Source: Paenibacillus algicola (GTDB lineage: Bacteria > Bacillota > Bacilli > Paenibacillales > Paenibacillaceae). From it: DNA of 64,000 nt. A model generated the notes under the pieces. That model was given only the letters and a program-made list of their open reading frames with translations. It was not told the DNA's origin and ran no database searches. Positions 24,704-34,844 of this stretch are shown here, in pieces (the stretch's first letter is position 1; every line of letters starts with the position of its first letter). The position numbers were made by a program, and so were the translations under genes. The DNA lies in contig NZ_CP040396.1 in the NCBI RefSeq assembly GCF_005577435.1, positions 3,985,001-4,049,000 on the forward strand. Reading direction: 5' to 3'.

Positions 24704-26052
24704 ATTCCCCCCCCAAACTTCCACTTACCGATATATTTCAGTCTTTTACTTATTTCTTGACCAACAGAACTTGGTGAGTAATACTTTTTTATGAATGTTT
24801 GACCTTCGCTACCAATATCAGTATAAAACTTATTATCATCCACCAGTTTCTTCATAAACTCGCTAGCATGGTTAATGTCTGGTTCGGCCCAGTATTGATA
24901 TGCCTTATAAGGCCCAAAATCTCTAGTAGGATGAACCAAGGTATATTTCACTAGACAAGAATTGTCATAATTCATAAAATCGGTAGTTGATGACCAATTC
25001 GTTCCGATAGCAGGTTTGCCTAAATACATAGCTTCAGCCAATCCCAAGCCAAACCCTTCGCTCCTGTGCAGCGATATGAAACTATCACAAACATTCAAAA
25101 GTGCATTCACGTCATTTCTACTTAGAGTTTCGTTGATTATATAAATATTTCTGTAACCCTCAATCATACTTTTTAACTTCAAAAATTCATTGGACTTAGA
25201 TCTATAGCTATTCACTTTTATTACGAGGCCTACTGACATATCATCGGGCTCAAATGAAATTTTGAAAGCATTTATGGAGGCCTCAGGATTTTTTCTTTCT
25301 TGATAGCTTCTGACGTCATACATCGTTAGAAAAAGAAAAGAATTCTCGGGTAAATCATAATATTTCCTATCTCTATATTCTTTTATTGTCACCTCAATAG
25401 AATGCGGAATTTTGATAACTGGAACAGGGCTTTTGATTGCAAGTGCTTGAGCTACAAAAGTGGATGGCGCCCATATTTCATCGACATACTGAAAACTGTC
25501 TGTCCAATCCTCCGGAAAATCAGGGAGCTCCCAGTGCCAAACGCCTATATTATATCTATCTTTAAATAACAAATCATTGTAACGCACATTTAGTTCGGGC
25601 ATCTGCTCAGCGTTGATATGAAAAACATTAATTTTATAAATCGGATATTTAATTTCCTTTGATAACCATGTCAAATCTTCCATTCTAGCACTACTAGTTC
25701 CTTGAAAATTAATAATCCCAAAAGGTATGCCCGCAGCTGATATACTATTAGCAGCTATCCGACAGGATTCTCCTATCCCCATCTCAGCTCTAGAGTAGCC
25801 AATGAGATTAATACCCTCAATCATTGGGCTATTGGGTAATAAATTTGATGCTCTATGACCTCCAGAGCTTGTAGTTGATAAGAAAAATTTTTTTAGCTTT
25901 TTTTTTCCTTTATCCGACAAAATAACTGAAGTAATTGGCTTAACAATTGGAATCATTCGATAAATAAATCGTATAATTGCTTTTCTTATCTCTAACACCA
26001 CCATGGATTCTTTTAATAAGCACACACGATTAACCCTAAATCCTAGTACCAT
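24700..26052 (-). CDS. Glycosyltransferase, GT-B fold (group 1)
   Basis: A glycosyltransferase of about 450 residues and the first gene of the AT-rich operon. Motifs are GYSRAEMGIGESCRIAA in the acceptor domain, VWHWELPDFP, DEIWAPSTFVAQAL, FLTMYDVRSYQERKNP and HRSEGFGLGLAEAMYLGKP, which carries the E-x7-E donor motif. Proteins of this layout often transfer mannose or rhamnose in surface-glycan loci. The start is set at ATG 26052, with AGGTG just upstream. An ATG at 26004 is possible. The frame running on to 26160 overlaps the divergent gene and is unlikely. Confidence 0.8.
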
Positions 26053-26106
26053 TTTAACACCTATGGTAAAATATTGTCGTATCTCACAAAAAGGAGAATG
26101 GAAACT

Positions 26107-28566
26107 TTGTCTAAACCAGTATACGGTAAATCGACCAAAAGGTCGATAGAAGTCGAACAACCCTCTGCGCTGCAGTGGGTGTTAATTATTGGCATGGTGA
26201 TTTTCTTGGCATGGACTCCGTTTCAGACGGGGCTGTTTAATGGTCAGATGCTAGATTTTGAGAGACCGATCTTCTGGGCTGCGATTCTGGCCTGCGGAAT
26301 GGGTGTGCTGTGGTTTGCAGCGTATTTCAAACAGGTCCGTTTGGAGGATCAGCGGGATTGGCTCGCGGTCGCGGTGCTGCTGCTGCCTTTGAGCTATGTG
26401 GTGTCGCTGGCCGGGGCGGCCTCGCATTATTTAGCGATGAATATGGTCGTGATCCAGGGTGTGCAGGCAATTCTGTTCATTACGGGTCTGTATCTGCTGC
26501 GGCATCCGGTAGGGAATCGGATCATTCAGGCTGCGATGATGGCGGTGTCTTATCTGATCGTCGGTTTCGGGCTGCTGCATTGGTTTGGCCAAGGCAAAAC
26601 CGCCGGTGCTATCGCACAATGGTTCTCTAACACGGTAGCGAACGGTATTTATACGAATGCGGTCATGACCGACTCGAACGGATTACGTCTGACCTCGGTC
26701 TTTCAGTACGCAAATACATATGCGGCTTTTCTGATGGCCTTTTTGTTTGCGGCGGTGTTCTTTATCACCTCTTCCCGCAAAGCGTATGCTCAGGCCTTTC
26801 ACAGCTTCATGCTGGTTCCCATCATAGTCTCCCTGCTGCTGACGCTCTCCCGCGGGGGACTGGTGATGCTGCCGGTGGCGTTCGTGCTGCTGCTTCTGTT
26901 CCTAAAGCCCGCCCAGCAAATTTTGTGGATGGTGCATTTGGGGGTGGCCGGGGCAGCCTCGCTGCTCATCTCCAAACCGGTGACGGATTTGGGCCTGCAG
27001 TTAAATGAAAGCTTCAGCGGCAGCGGTGCTCTGAAGGGCTGGGGATATGTACTCGGCGTTTCTGCACTTGTCGGGCTGCTCGGCTGGGCCATTCAGCGGT
27101 ATGCTGCTCCGGTGCTGGAGAACGCTTTTCACAAATGGAGTGACCGCAAAGGCTCCACACTCTGGATTCCCATCGGCTCGGTGGTGCTGGGCGGTCTGCT
27201 GATCGCGCTGTTCATTGGAACGAGCCTCAAAAATCTGCTTCCGGATAACCTGAACACCCGTCTCGACAACATTAACTTCAACCAGCACAGTGTCCTGGAG
27301 CGCTTTACGTTCTATAAGGATGCGATGAAGGTGGTCGGTGATTATCCGATATTTGGAGCAGGCGGCGGTGCCTGGGCAGCCCTGTACGAGCAGTACCAGA
27401 ACAATCCGTATACGAGCCGCCAGGCCCATAACTTTTTTCTGCAGTATTTCATTGAAGTGGGCATTGTCGGGTTCCTGATCTTTATGTCCTTTATCCTGTA
27501 TATCTTCTATAAATATATCCGCGGTTATTTCAAGTCAGGTGAGGCGCAGCAGCGCTCGCACTTCTTATATATGATCGTGGTGCTGTCGATTCTGCTGCAC
27601 AGCATTCTGGACTTTAATATGAGCTATGTGTTTATCGGCATTCTCGTCTTTCTGGGCCTTGGCGGTATGGCGGCGGCGATGGATCACCAGCCGGTCACCC
27701 GGCTGAAGCTGTCACCTTCGACGGCCAAAGGGGTGTATGCCGCGCTGGCGGGGATTGGACTGATCCTGCTGCTTATTACGTCCATCCGGTATGTACAAGC
27801 CAGCAGCGCAGCGCTGGATGCACGTCAGGTCGCCAAGACCAGCACTTCTTTCGAAGAGATCAAGACAGCTCTGGAAAAAGATCTGAAGATCCGCTCCAGC
27901 CATCCGGATTCTGTACTGCTTCTGTCCTCTCTATATTCGACAGCTTACCAGCAGACCCAGGATGAAGGATTCTACAGCCAGCTGATCGCCCTGTTGAATA
28001 ATGCTCTGGAGGATGAGCCCTACAACAAAGCGATGCTGAGCCGCCTGATGCAGGCGTATGAGCTGAAAGGCCAGCAGGACAAGGCTTTTGCGCTGTTAAC
28101 GAGCCACGCCTACAAGTTCAACTGGGATATCGAATGGCATGAAAAAATCATCAACCAGGCCTTTGAGCTGGGCTATCAGTCGCTCGGCGCCGGGGCTCTG
28201 GACGCCAAGGACAAATATTTCAGAGAAGGGATCGCTACGTTCCGGCATGTGCAGGAAGGCGTGGAGCATTTGAAGACGCTGCCGGAGGGGCAGATGCAGG
28301 GACGCCCATTTGAAATTACGCCAACCATGATTCTAAACGCCGGCAAAATGAATTATATGATAAACGAGCCTGAACAGGCATCGTCCGTGCTCGCCCTGGG
28401 GCTGCAGGAGGATCTGTCACAGCCCCTGCAGCAGGATATTGCCGCATGGTATATGGCTGCTCTGCAGAAGCAGGAGCAGGGGGATCCCGACCTCATGAAT
28501 AAGCTAAAGCAAGTCGATCCTACCGCTGAAGAGCGGATTCAGAGCTGGTCACAGCTGCAATTCTAG
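26107..28566 (+). CDS. O-antigen ligase-family membrane protein with C-terminal helical repeats
   Basis: A protein of about 820 residues. The first ~570 residues hold some twelve membrane segments with the Wzy_C/O-antigen-ligase features LTLSRGGLVMLPVAF and GAGGGAW ... RQAHNFFLQYFIEVGIVG (histidine in the large loop). The last ~240 residues are soluble with TPR-like helices. Such proteins transfer or polymerise undecaprenyl-linked glycans; in Paenibacillus S-layer clusters a relative links glycan to protein. The start is uncertain. TTG 26107 lies 10 bases after AAGGAG and gives MSKPVYGKS, while ATG 26098 is only one base from that site. Unlike the AT-rich block next to it, its composition matches the chromosome. 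Confidence 0.82.
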   Translation: MSKPVYGKSTKRSIEVEQPSALQWVLIIGMVIFLAWTPFQTGLFNGQMLDFERPIFWAAILACGMGVLWFAAYFKQVRLEDQRDWLAVAVLLLPLSYVVSLAGAASHYLAMNMVVIQGVQAILFITGLYLLRHPVGNRIIQAAMMAVSYLIVGFGLLHWFGQGKTAGAIAQWFSNTVANGIYTNAVMTDSNGLRLTSVFQYANTYAAFLMAFLFAAVFFITSSRKAYAQAFHSFMLVPIIVSLLLTLSRGGLVMLPVAFVLLLLFLKPAQQILWMVHLGVAGAASLLISKPVTDLGLQLNESFSGSGALKGWGYVLGVSALVGLLGWAIQRYAAPVLENAFHKWSDRKGSTLWIPIGSVVLGGLLIALFIGTSLKNLLPDNLNTRLDNINFNQHSVLERFTFYKDAMKVVGDYPIFGAGGGAWAALYEQYQNNPYTSRQAHNFFLQYFIEVGIVGFLIFMSFILYIFYKYIRGYFKSGEAQQRSHFLYMIVVLSILLHSILDFNMSYVFIGILVFLGLGGMAAAMDHQPVTRLKLSPSTAKGVYAALAGIGLILLLITSIRYVQASSAALDARQVAKTSTSFEEIKTALEKDLKIRSSHPDSVLLLSSLYSTAYQQTQDEGFYSQLIALLNNALEDEPYNKAMLSRLMQAYELKGQQDKAFALLTSHAYKFNWDIEWHEKIINQAFELGYQSLGAGALDAKDKYFREGIATFRHVQEGVEHLKTLPEGQMQGRPFEITPTMILNAGKMNYMINEPEQASSVLALGLQEDLSQPLQQDIAAWYMAALQKQEQGDPDLMNKLKQVDPTAEERIQSWSQLQF

Positions 28567-28626
28567 ACTACCTATGAATAGAGAACAGCTTTCCGGGGCT
28601 TGCGGAGGCTATGCTTAGGAAAGAGC

Positions 28627-28667
28627 AAAAACCCACCGTAAAGGCTGCGTGCCTTCGGTGGGTTTTT
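28627..28667. terminator. Bidirectional terminator between the ligase-like gene and the DUF2325 gene
   Basis: AAAAACCCACCG (28627-28638) pairs with CGGTGGGTTTTT (28656-28667), with an inner AAGGC/GCCTT stem. The A and T flanks serve both convergent genes. Confidence 0.9.
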
Positions 28668-28670
28668 GAT

Positions 28671-30818
28671 TTATCCATCGACCAGCTGAGGGCTGCTGCG
28701 AATGAGCGCCTGATGATCCCACAGCTGCTTGCGCAGATTGGATTTGGAGCCTTCAATCTTGAAGTGTGGCACGCCGCATTCCTTGGCGATCGGAACGCAG
28801 CTGCCTGTGGCGTCATGGGAATTGGCGCTCAGAAGCATAAACAGGGCGTTGGCGCGGCGCAGGTGAGGATGTACTCGTTCGGCACTCCGTCCCGTGTCAT
28901 GGACCAGCTTCGCCCCGGTCTCTGCGACGACAGACTCGAACCATTTCGCCAGCCCGCCGATGATCACGATGGTGCAGCCTTCCAGGTAGCGCTCCGGCTC
29001 TTCTTCCCGGGTCATCTTGGGACGGCTTGCAGGACGCGCTTTGACAGCATGGTCTGTCTGAGGCAGCTCGGCTGCTGTGAACAGCTTCGACAAGCGCGCA
29101 TACCGGCCATCCACTGCCACATTAAACAGACAGGGATCGCCGTCCTTCGGATCTTGGATCGCGACATCCTTTTCGTGGATCGGAAACCGCAGCTCCTCAT
29201 TGTTCATGTCTACACAATAGTATGTAAAATGCTCGCCCAGCTTCACATAGCCCATAAACTGTTGGACAGGCGCCAGCGAATCATCACCCTGCAGGAGCAA
29301 ACGGATATAATACGAGGTCGTTCCGTCTTCCCGCTGCTGCGGCTCACACTGCACCTCTGCTTCATGCTCCAGCCCGATGCTGTTCACCATGGATTCCGTA
29401 ATATTGAAGGTCTCTCCGTGCTCCAGCACGATATACCCACCATGATCCCGCCGGTAGAAGGTGCCGGAATAGAACGGGGCACGGTCTTCGGGAGCGGGAT
29501 CGTCCTGAGTTGCTGAGGGGTCCGGAGTCTCTTCAGTTACAGGTGAAGCTGCTTGCTCTGGATCGCGGTCTGGCTGGGGGGCTGACTCTGCCTGCTCAGT
29601 CGCCGGGTGATCTGCTGGAGCCATATCCTCTTGAAGCCATGTCTCGATCGTATTCATCAGGAGCATGGTGCTGCTAATTCTTTCACGCAGGCTGACTCTG
29701 GCGGTGGGATCTTGAACCTTGGCCACATCCGCGAAGTACTGCCCTGCCTTCTCCTGAAAAAACCGCAGGACCTGCTCTGCGCTCAGCTGAGGCCGGGACT
29801 GGCTTCTTACTTCCTGCTCCAGCAGCTTCATCTTACCCTTCAGCTCATCCAGCTGCTCCTGGCTCTGCGACTGAAGCCGGTGCTCACGCTCCTGCTGCTG
29901 CTCCAGCCCCTTGTTCAATTGCCGCAGCTCACTCTCCAGCTGCACCTTTGTCCGCTCCAGGGCGTAGCCTTTCTTCTTCTCTTGCTCCAAAGCCTCTTCC
30001 AGTGCGCCCAGTCGTCCTTGCTGCTCCCGGGAACGATGCTCCAGGCCGGAATATAGCTCAGAGGTGCGCTGATGACTCTTCTCCAGCAATCTCAATTGCT
30101 TGCGCAGCTTCTCTGCTTCCAGCTCCGCCTTCTGGCGAAGCTCCCGTTCTTTGGCCACCAGCGCCTTGCCTTTCTCCGATTGAAGAGACGCTGTGATCTC
30201 CGAAACGCTTGTCTGTTCCGCTTCTACAGCTTCCGGGTCCGCTTCCGAAGCTGCTGCCGCTTCTTCGGCTTCCGGCGCTTCGCAGGTGCTCGCGATGAGG
30301 CTTGCCGCCGGCGTTATGGCCTGCTGCGGATGGGGACTCGCGGGCTCTGTATCCAGCTCCGCCAAGCGGTGCTGAATGGACTCATCCTCGATCGGGAAAA
30401 AACGCAAGGACCAGTAGTAATGCCATTTCCCGTACTGCTGCACCAGCTCGCTTTCAGCTTGCAAATGCCCTGTCGCTTGGCTGGAATCCGCATCCTTCAA
30501 GAGCGGCAGAATCATGGGCAAAATAGAGCGGATCGCTTTGACTTTCTCATTATTTTTACTTATACGCATGCGTAGAAGCTGCATAAAGGTTGCGTCTGGG
30601 AAGGGCTGATGCTGGGGGATTTTAATCTTAATATTCAGAAAATCAACCATAAATTTCTTCTGCTTGTCCGTCAGTTCACTTAATAGCAGCTGAAATGGCC
30701 TATAAGGAAACGGCTCGGCCAGCTGTCTCATGAGGACGTGCTTAAAGGGTTCTGCTTTGTCGAGATCCATATCATCCGGAATCAGGCTCATGAGCCTGCC
30801 TGCGAGTTTATGCTTCAT
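28671..30818 (-). CDS. Coiled-coil protein with C-terminal DUF2325 domain
   Basis: A 715-residue cytoplasmic protein of unknown role. The first ~170 residues are helical, a Glu/Ala-rich stretch follows, then a long charged coiled coil (about 200-360) rich in Glu, Lys and Gln. A middle region (about 450-600) looks beta-rich. The last ~90 residues, beginning with CTIVIIGGLAKWFESVVAETG, match the DUF2325 pattern, a small Rossmann-like domain with a conserved ANALFMLLSANSHDAT segment. No catalytic motif can be named. It has a good site (GGAGG) before ATG 30818 and appears to be a single-gene unit. Confidence 0.75.
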   Translation of the reverse strand: MKHKLAGRLMSLIPDDMDLDKAEPFKHVLMRQLAEPFPYRPFQLLLSELTDKQKKFMVDFLNIKIKIPQHQPFPDATFMQLLRMRISKNNEKVKAIRSILPMILPLLKDADSSQATGHLQAESELVQQYGKWHYYWSLRFFPIEDESIQHRLAELDTEPASPHPQQAITPAASLIASTCEAPEAEEAAAASEADPEAVEAEQTSVSEITASLQSEKGKALVAKERELRQKAELEAEKLRKQLRLLEKSHQRTSELYSGLEHRSREQQGRLGALEEALEQEKKKGYALERTKVQLESELRQLNKGLEQQQEREHRLQSQSQEQLDELKGKMKLLEQEVRSQSRPQLSAEQVLRFFQEKAGQYFADVAKVQDPTARVSLRERISSTMLLMNTIETWLQEDMAPADHPATEQAESAPQPDRDPEQAASPVTEETPDPSATQDDPAPEDRAPFYSGTFYRRDHGGYIVLEHGETFNITESMVNSIGLEHEAEVQCEPQQREDGTTSYYIRLLLQGDDSLAPVQQFMGYVKLGEHFTYYCVDMNNEELRFPIHEKDVAIQDPKDGDPCLFNVAVDGRYARLSKLFTAAELPQTDHAVKARPASRPKMTREEEPERYLEGCTIVIIGGLAKWFESVVAETGAKLVHDTGRSAERVHPHLRRANALFMLLSANSHDATGSCVPIAKECGVPHFKIEGSKSNLRKQLWDHQALIRSSPQLVDG

Positions 30819-31307
30819 AATCTGCCTCCAATCCCAAATTTATAAAGGTCCTAATATACACGGAAAGCACCTCAAGTTAGACGGTGCCTACTTCGAGATG
30901 CTTTATCGAAACTTGTATCTATCTTCTATTGTGTCCATTATATTATAGGATTCCTGCTGATGAAAGGGGGGCCTTTTACAGCCCATTTTACAGTCCATGT
31001 TTCTGTTCTGCACACAAGCTATACTCGTAAAATTCGACATATTTTGTCTATTACTTTTAGTAAAAACATGGTAATATATAGGCTCATGGTCTTGAAATAT
31101 ACTCAATCTCAGCGAATTAATAGGTGTATAGAGCTATTATTATTGATACTTTGCTTATATGCGCATTGATTTATGGATGATTCAAAGCGTATGGAAAGCG
31201 ATGAAGCACAGGCTGTGCTCCTTTAGCTAAAGACCGGCACCGATATTACCGTTACCTCATTATGCGTAACGTATAGTATAAATTGTTCAACATCAGGAGG
31301 AGTCTGA
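30819..31307. promoter_or_regulatory. Intergenic region with structured leader ahead of the SLH gene
   Basis: No convincing gene is present in these 489 bases. The left part is the upstream region of the minus-strand DUF2325 gene. The right part, ahead of the SLH gene, holds two adjacent perfect palindromes, AGCACAG-G-CTGTGCT (31205-31219) and CTTTAGCTAAAG (31221-31232). A third inverted repeat, CGTTAC/GTAACG, is at 31250-31271, and AT-rich promoter-like TATAGT/TATAAA follows. It does not match any riboswitch class I can recall. Confidence 0.4.
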
Positions 31308-33650
31308 ATGCTAGTCAGCAAGATTGTCCATCGCTTCACATCAGGTTTATTGGCAGTTGTTTTATGTGTAATGTGTGTATTGGGAGGTGCCGGCCACGCG
31401 AGTGCAACGCCACAGCAGTCTACTACGTTCTCCCTGTCCACCCCCCAAATGTCCTACAACGCTGACGAAGAAATGACGCTGGTAGTCGGATTAACGAACA
31501 TGGACGCCCTCGATCCGCTCGGTTTTTCCCAATTAATGTTTCAACTCAAGTTCGATAGCTCGGTCTTTTCTTATTCAGATTATACGTATCCGGATCCTGC
31601 TCAAACAATGAAATATTCTCACGCGGATTACACCGTTACGGGTTTTTTGGATCATCCAAACTACCGTGTAACTACACCAGTCATAAGTGATAATGGCAAT
31701 GGAGAATTCTCTCTCGACACTTCCATTGAGGCACTAGACCACACTCTGATCTATAACGGTAGCTATGACGATCTGTTTACATTCAAGTTCAAGGTGAAAG
31801 AGGATGTGCAGGTCTCAAGTTCAACGATTTCTTTTGCTAATATTAATATCGCGGATTCCCATAAGGTTTCCAATGATTTTAATCCGTCCATGAGTTCAAT
31901 CGTAGGTGTTCCGGTGCAGGTGAATATCAATTATATTCCTGATTTCCCCAACCCCGATCTCCCTCCCGATTTCCCTACTGATCCTCCCATTCCCGTTCTT
32001 TCCTCTGAAAAAAATTTATTAACCGCTCAGTTTGATCATTTTCGCGGTATGGTTGATCATGCATCGGATGTGGTGTTCTTTCTCATGCCCCATGGTCAAA
32101 GCCCTTCCGATTCTGGCACATTAACGTTCAGTCACACGGGGCAAAGCTTGAGAATGACGCAAAGTCCTCTGACATCACCTTACGTAGTTTCCTTAGATGA
32201 CTTAAAATCAGAAGGACTGACCGTCACCGCTGAAGATGGAACTACAAGGTCATATGCTGTGCAGTTCATTCCTGCCCCTGTAACCTCAGTTAAGCCACAC
32301 TATTCCGATTTAGTGCTTCATGTAGGCAACCATTTACAAAATGGTCTCGAATTGTCCTTCACAGACTTGCCATCTATCAATGCGTTACACACAGATATTA
32401 TCTGGGCCTCCAGTCATCCGAATGTAGCTTCGGTTAATCCGGCAGGCATGATTGAAGCTCATGCTGCAGGCACAGCTACAATTACAGGTACTTACAGAGA
32501 GCTCGACTATGAGACGTCGATCACGGTAGTGGATCCTAAGCCGGTTGTGACTGGATTGACGGTGACCCCTGTTACAGCTTCAGTGTACGTTGGAGATACG
32601 GTTCAAATCGATTCTCATGTCGATTACTCCACTCCACAGATCTTTATGATGACACGGTTCTCTACCTTGGATGTTGATGCTCAGGACTCCAACGTCTCGA
32701 CGACTGCCTCCGATGAGTTAACGTATTCATCCTCAGACACCTCGATTGCAACCGTTTCAGACACGGGCGAAGTGTATGGGGTAGCTGCAGGCACAGCAGA
32801 CATCCGGGTTAAAATTGCCGGTTTCTCCGAAACAGTCACGGTCCATGTTATGGCCCGGCCGGTCGTAGTACCTGATCCAGGCACTCCGAGCAATGAGGTT
32901 ACGGTTCCACCCGTCACACCAAGCCCTGTAGTCACGGTTCCCACCACGCCCCCGGTCGTGGAAGCGAAGCCGGCAAAGCCTGTCGTTGATATTTTCCTCA
33001 GTGAGATTGTTAAAGCCGATTCTAACGTAGTATCGGTCATCCAGAAGAAGCTCGAGAATGTGGGCATAGCCTCGCAAACGTTCACAACTCCTGTATTAAA
33101 GCCGTCGGATACGAAAGGACATTGGGCTGAAAAGACGGTTGAGCTTTTTGTAAAGCTTGATGTTATTAAAGGGTACAAGGATGGAACGGCTCAGCCTGAT
33201 AAAAATATTTCCCGGGCAGAGTTTATCTCGATCCTGTCTCGCCTCTTCCCTGTTCAAGGCAACAAGCAGGCAGCCTTTAACGATATTCAAAATCACTGGG
33301 CAAATGCTTCCATCGCCCAATTCGCCTCCGCCGGGATTATTAGCGGCTATGGGGATGGCACATTCAAGCCCAACGGCACCATCACTCGTGAAGAAATGAT
33401 AGTGATCTTGTCTCGCATCATTAACTTCCAGAACGTTCAAAAGGACGTGAATAAAGTAGTCACAGATCCTGTATCAGCCTGGGCGAAGGAATATGTCGAT
33501 ATGGCCGTCCAGGCAGGGATCATCAACGGTAAAGGAAACGGTCAATTCGATGGCCGCAGCAGCTCCACGCGTGCCGAGGCGCTTCAGGTCATCCTGAATA
33601 CCCTTAACCTTAACGCTGAAATCAAGACCCTGTTAGACAGCTTGGAGTAG
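31308..33650 (+). CDS. Secreted SLH-domain surface protein with cohesin-like and Big2 domains
   Basis: A 780-residue exported protein. Residues 1-31 are a signal peptide (hydrophobic core, then GHASA). Residues ~35-215 resemble a cohesin-type beta-sandwich (LSTPQMSYNADEEMTLVVGL). A Pro-rich linker and a cadherin-like beta domain follow. Big2-type Ig domains lie near 330-415 and 415-515 (SSSDTSIATVSDTGEVYG, VAAGTADIRVKI), then a Pro/Thr/Val linker. The last ~190 residues are three SLH repeats with GHWAEKTVELF, NHWANASIAQF and AWAKEYVDMA, which bind secondary cell wall polymer. AGGAGGAG precedes ATG 31308. Lying in the glycan locus, it could be a glycosylation target. Confidence 0.9.
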   Translation: MLVSKIVHRFTSGLLAVVLCVMCVLGGAGHASATPQQSTTFSLSTPQMSYNADEEMTLVVGLTNMDALDPLGFSQLMFQLKFDSSVFSYSDYTYPDPAQTMKYSHADYTVTGFLDHPNYRVTTPVISDNGNGEFSLDTSIEALDHTLIYNGSYDDLFTFKFKVKEDVQVSSSTISFANINIADSHKVSNDFNPSMSSIVGVPVQVNINYIPDFPNPDLPPDFPTDPPIPVLSSEKNLLTAQFDHFRGMVDHASDVVFFLMPHGQSPSDSGTLTFSHTGQSLRMTQSPLTSPYVVSLDDLKSEGLTVTAEDGTTRSYAVQFIPAPVTSVKPHYSDLVLHVGNHLQNGLELSFTDLPSINALHTDIIWASSHPNVASVNPAGMIEAHAAGTATITGTYRELDYETSITVVDPKPVVTGLTVTPVTASVYVGDTVQIDSHVDYSTPQIFMMTRFSTLDVDAQDSNVSTTASDELTYSSSDTSIATVSDTGEVYGVAAGTADIRVKIAGFSETVTVHVMARPVVVPDPGTPSNEVTVPPVTPSPVVTVPTTPPVVEAKPAKPVVDIFLSEIVKADSNVVSVIQKKLENVGIASQTFTTPVLKPSDTKGHWAEKTVELFVKLDVIKGYKDGTAQPDKNISRAEFISILSRLFPVQGNKQAAFNDIQNHWANASIAQFASAGIISGYGDGTFKPNGTITREEMIVILSRIINFQNVQKDVNKVVTDPVSAWAKEYVDMAVQAGIINGKGNGQFDGRSSSTRAEALQVILNTLNLNAEIKTLLDSLE

Positions 33651-33663
33651 TATTCAAGCACAA

Positions 33664-33706
33664 AGAGGCTGTCCCATAAGATCTTAGATCTTGCGGGATG
33701 GCCTCT
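33664..33706. terminator. Terminator between the SLH gene and galU
   Basis: AGAGGC (33664-33669) pairs with GCCTCT (33701-33706). Inner stems TCCC/GGGA and AAGATCT/AGATCTT make a long hairpin between convergent genes; the T run is weak. Confidence 0.65.
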
Positions 33707-33775
33707 TCCTATTTGACTCTATGAAGTTGCCTTGCGTTCTCCCCCTGCATTTCCCCTGCCATCCCTCCAAAAGCG

Positions 33776-34651
33776 CTACGGCCGCTCCTGCTCCAGCTTC
33801 TTCTGCATATACTGCAGCAGGCTTTCCCGCAGCTCCTCATGCTGCAGCGCATAATGAATGGTCGTCTCGATGAAGCCCTGCTTCTCGCCGACATCATGGC
33901 GGATTCCGTCAAAGTGGTAGGCCAGAATCTGTTCCTTCCGGGACCAGGCTGCCAGCGCATCCGTCAGCTGGATTTCCCCGTTCTTCCCTGCTTCCTGCGC
34001 TTCCAGCACCTCAAAAATACCCGGCGGCAAAATATACCGCCCCATAATTGCGAGATTGGAAGGAGCCTCCTCCCGGGAGGGCTTCTCAACCAATCTTTCC
34101 GTGGCATAGATTCGCTCGGCCACAGGCACGCCGTCCACGATGCCGTAGCGGCCCACCTGATCCCACTCCACCGGCTGCACGCCGACCAGGGCGCTGCCAT
34201 ACTGATCGTAGACGTCGATCATCTGCTTCAGGCACGGAACCTGCGACTCCACAATATCATCGCCAAGCAGCACCGCAAACGGCTCCTGGCCGATAAATTT
34301 GCGGGCGCACCAGATGGCGTGACCGAGTCCCTTGGGCTCTTTTTGCCGGATGTAGTGAATATCTGCCATATCGGAGGGACGCCGCACCTCTTGCAGCAGC
34401 CCCCATTTGCCCTTCTCCGCTAGATTGTGCTCCAGCTCGAAGGAGGAGTCGAAATGGTCCTCGATCGCCCGCTTTCCCTTGCCCGTCACGATCAGAATGT
34501 CCTCAATACCGGAGGCCACCGCCTCCTCGATAATGTACTGGATGGTGGGCTTATCGACGATGGGAAGCATCTCCTTGGGCATCGCCTTGGTCGCCGGCAG
34601 GAAGCGGGTGCCCAGTCCTGCGGCCGGTATAATCGCTTTGCGTATTCTCAT
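33776..34651 (-). CDS. galU: UTP-glucose-1-phosphate uridylyltransferase
   Basis: A 291-residue enzyme that makes UDP-glucose, a precursor for wall polymers and for UDP-sugar-dependent glycan steps. The N terminus [24 protein letters not shown] (in two parts) and [17 protein letters not shown] are the GalU signature; GDDIV, GRYILPP and GEIQLTDAL follow. Length is standard. It lies at the end of the surface-glycan region and could feed glucose-1-phosphate-derived sugar to the priming transferase. Confidence 0.95.
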   Translation of the reverse strand: MRIRKAIIPAAGLGTRFLPATKAMPKEMLPIVDKPTIQYIIEEAVASGIEDILIVTGKGKRAIEDHFDSSFELEHNLAEKGKWGLLQEVRRPSDMADIHYIRQKEPKGLGHAIWCARKFIGQEPFAVLLGDDIVESQVPCLKQMIDVYDQYGSALVGVQPVEWDQVGRYGIVDGVPVAERIYATERLVEKPSREEAPSNLAIMGRYILPPGIFEVLEAQEAGKNGEIQLTDALAAWSRKEQILAYHFDGIRHDVGEKQGFIETTIHYALQHEELRESLLQYMQKKLEQERP

Positions 34652-34801
34652 CGTATGCTCTCTCTTTCTGCAGCACCTGCTGCACGCTATATCGGCTCAC
34701 GTTCCTTTATTGGCTGAAGATATTGTACCATGCGCCGTGCTATTTTTCCTGTTTGAGGACAGAAGCTCTTTCGTCTTCCCAGGTATCAAGCTTGCCAAAA
34801 T

Positions 34802-34821
34802 AGGTTATTGAACAATAACCT
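34802..34821. promoter_or_regulatory. Perfect 20-bp inverted repeat ahead of the acyltransferase gene
   Basis: AGGTTATTG-AA-CAATAACCT is perfectly symmetrical and ends 23 bases before ATG 34845. It could be an operator for a dimeric repressor or a leader hairpin. There is no U run, so it is not a terminator. Confidence 0.45.
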
Positions 34822-34844
34822 CATGCCCAAAGGAGCGCACCCCC

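Noticed and set aside
31205..31271. Cyclic-di-GMP riboswitch ahead of the SLH gene
   Set aside because: The region has hairpins and some purine-rich segments, but the GEMM core elements were not found.
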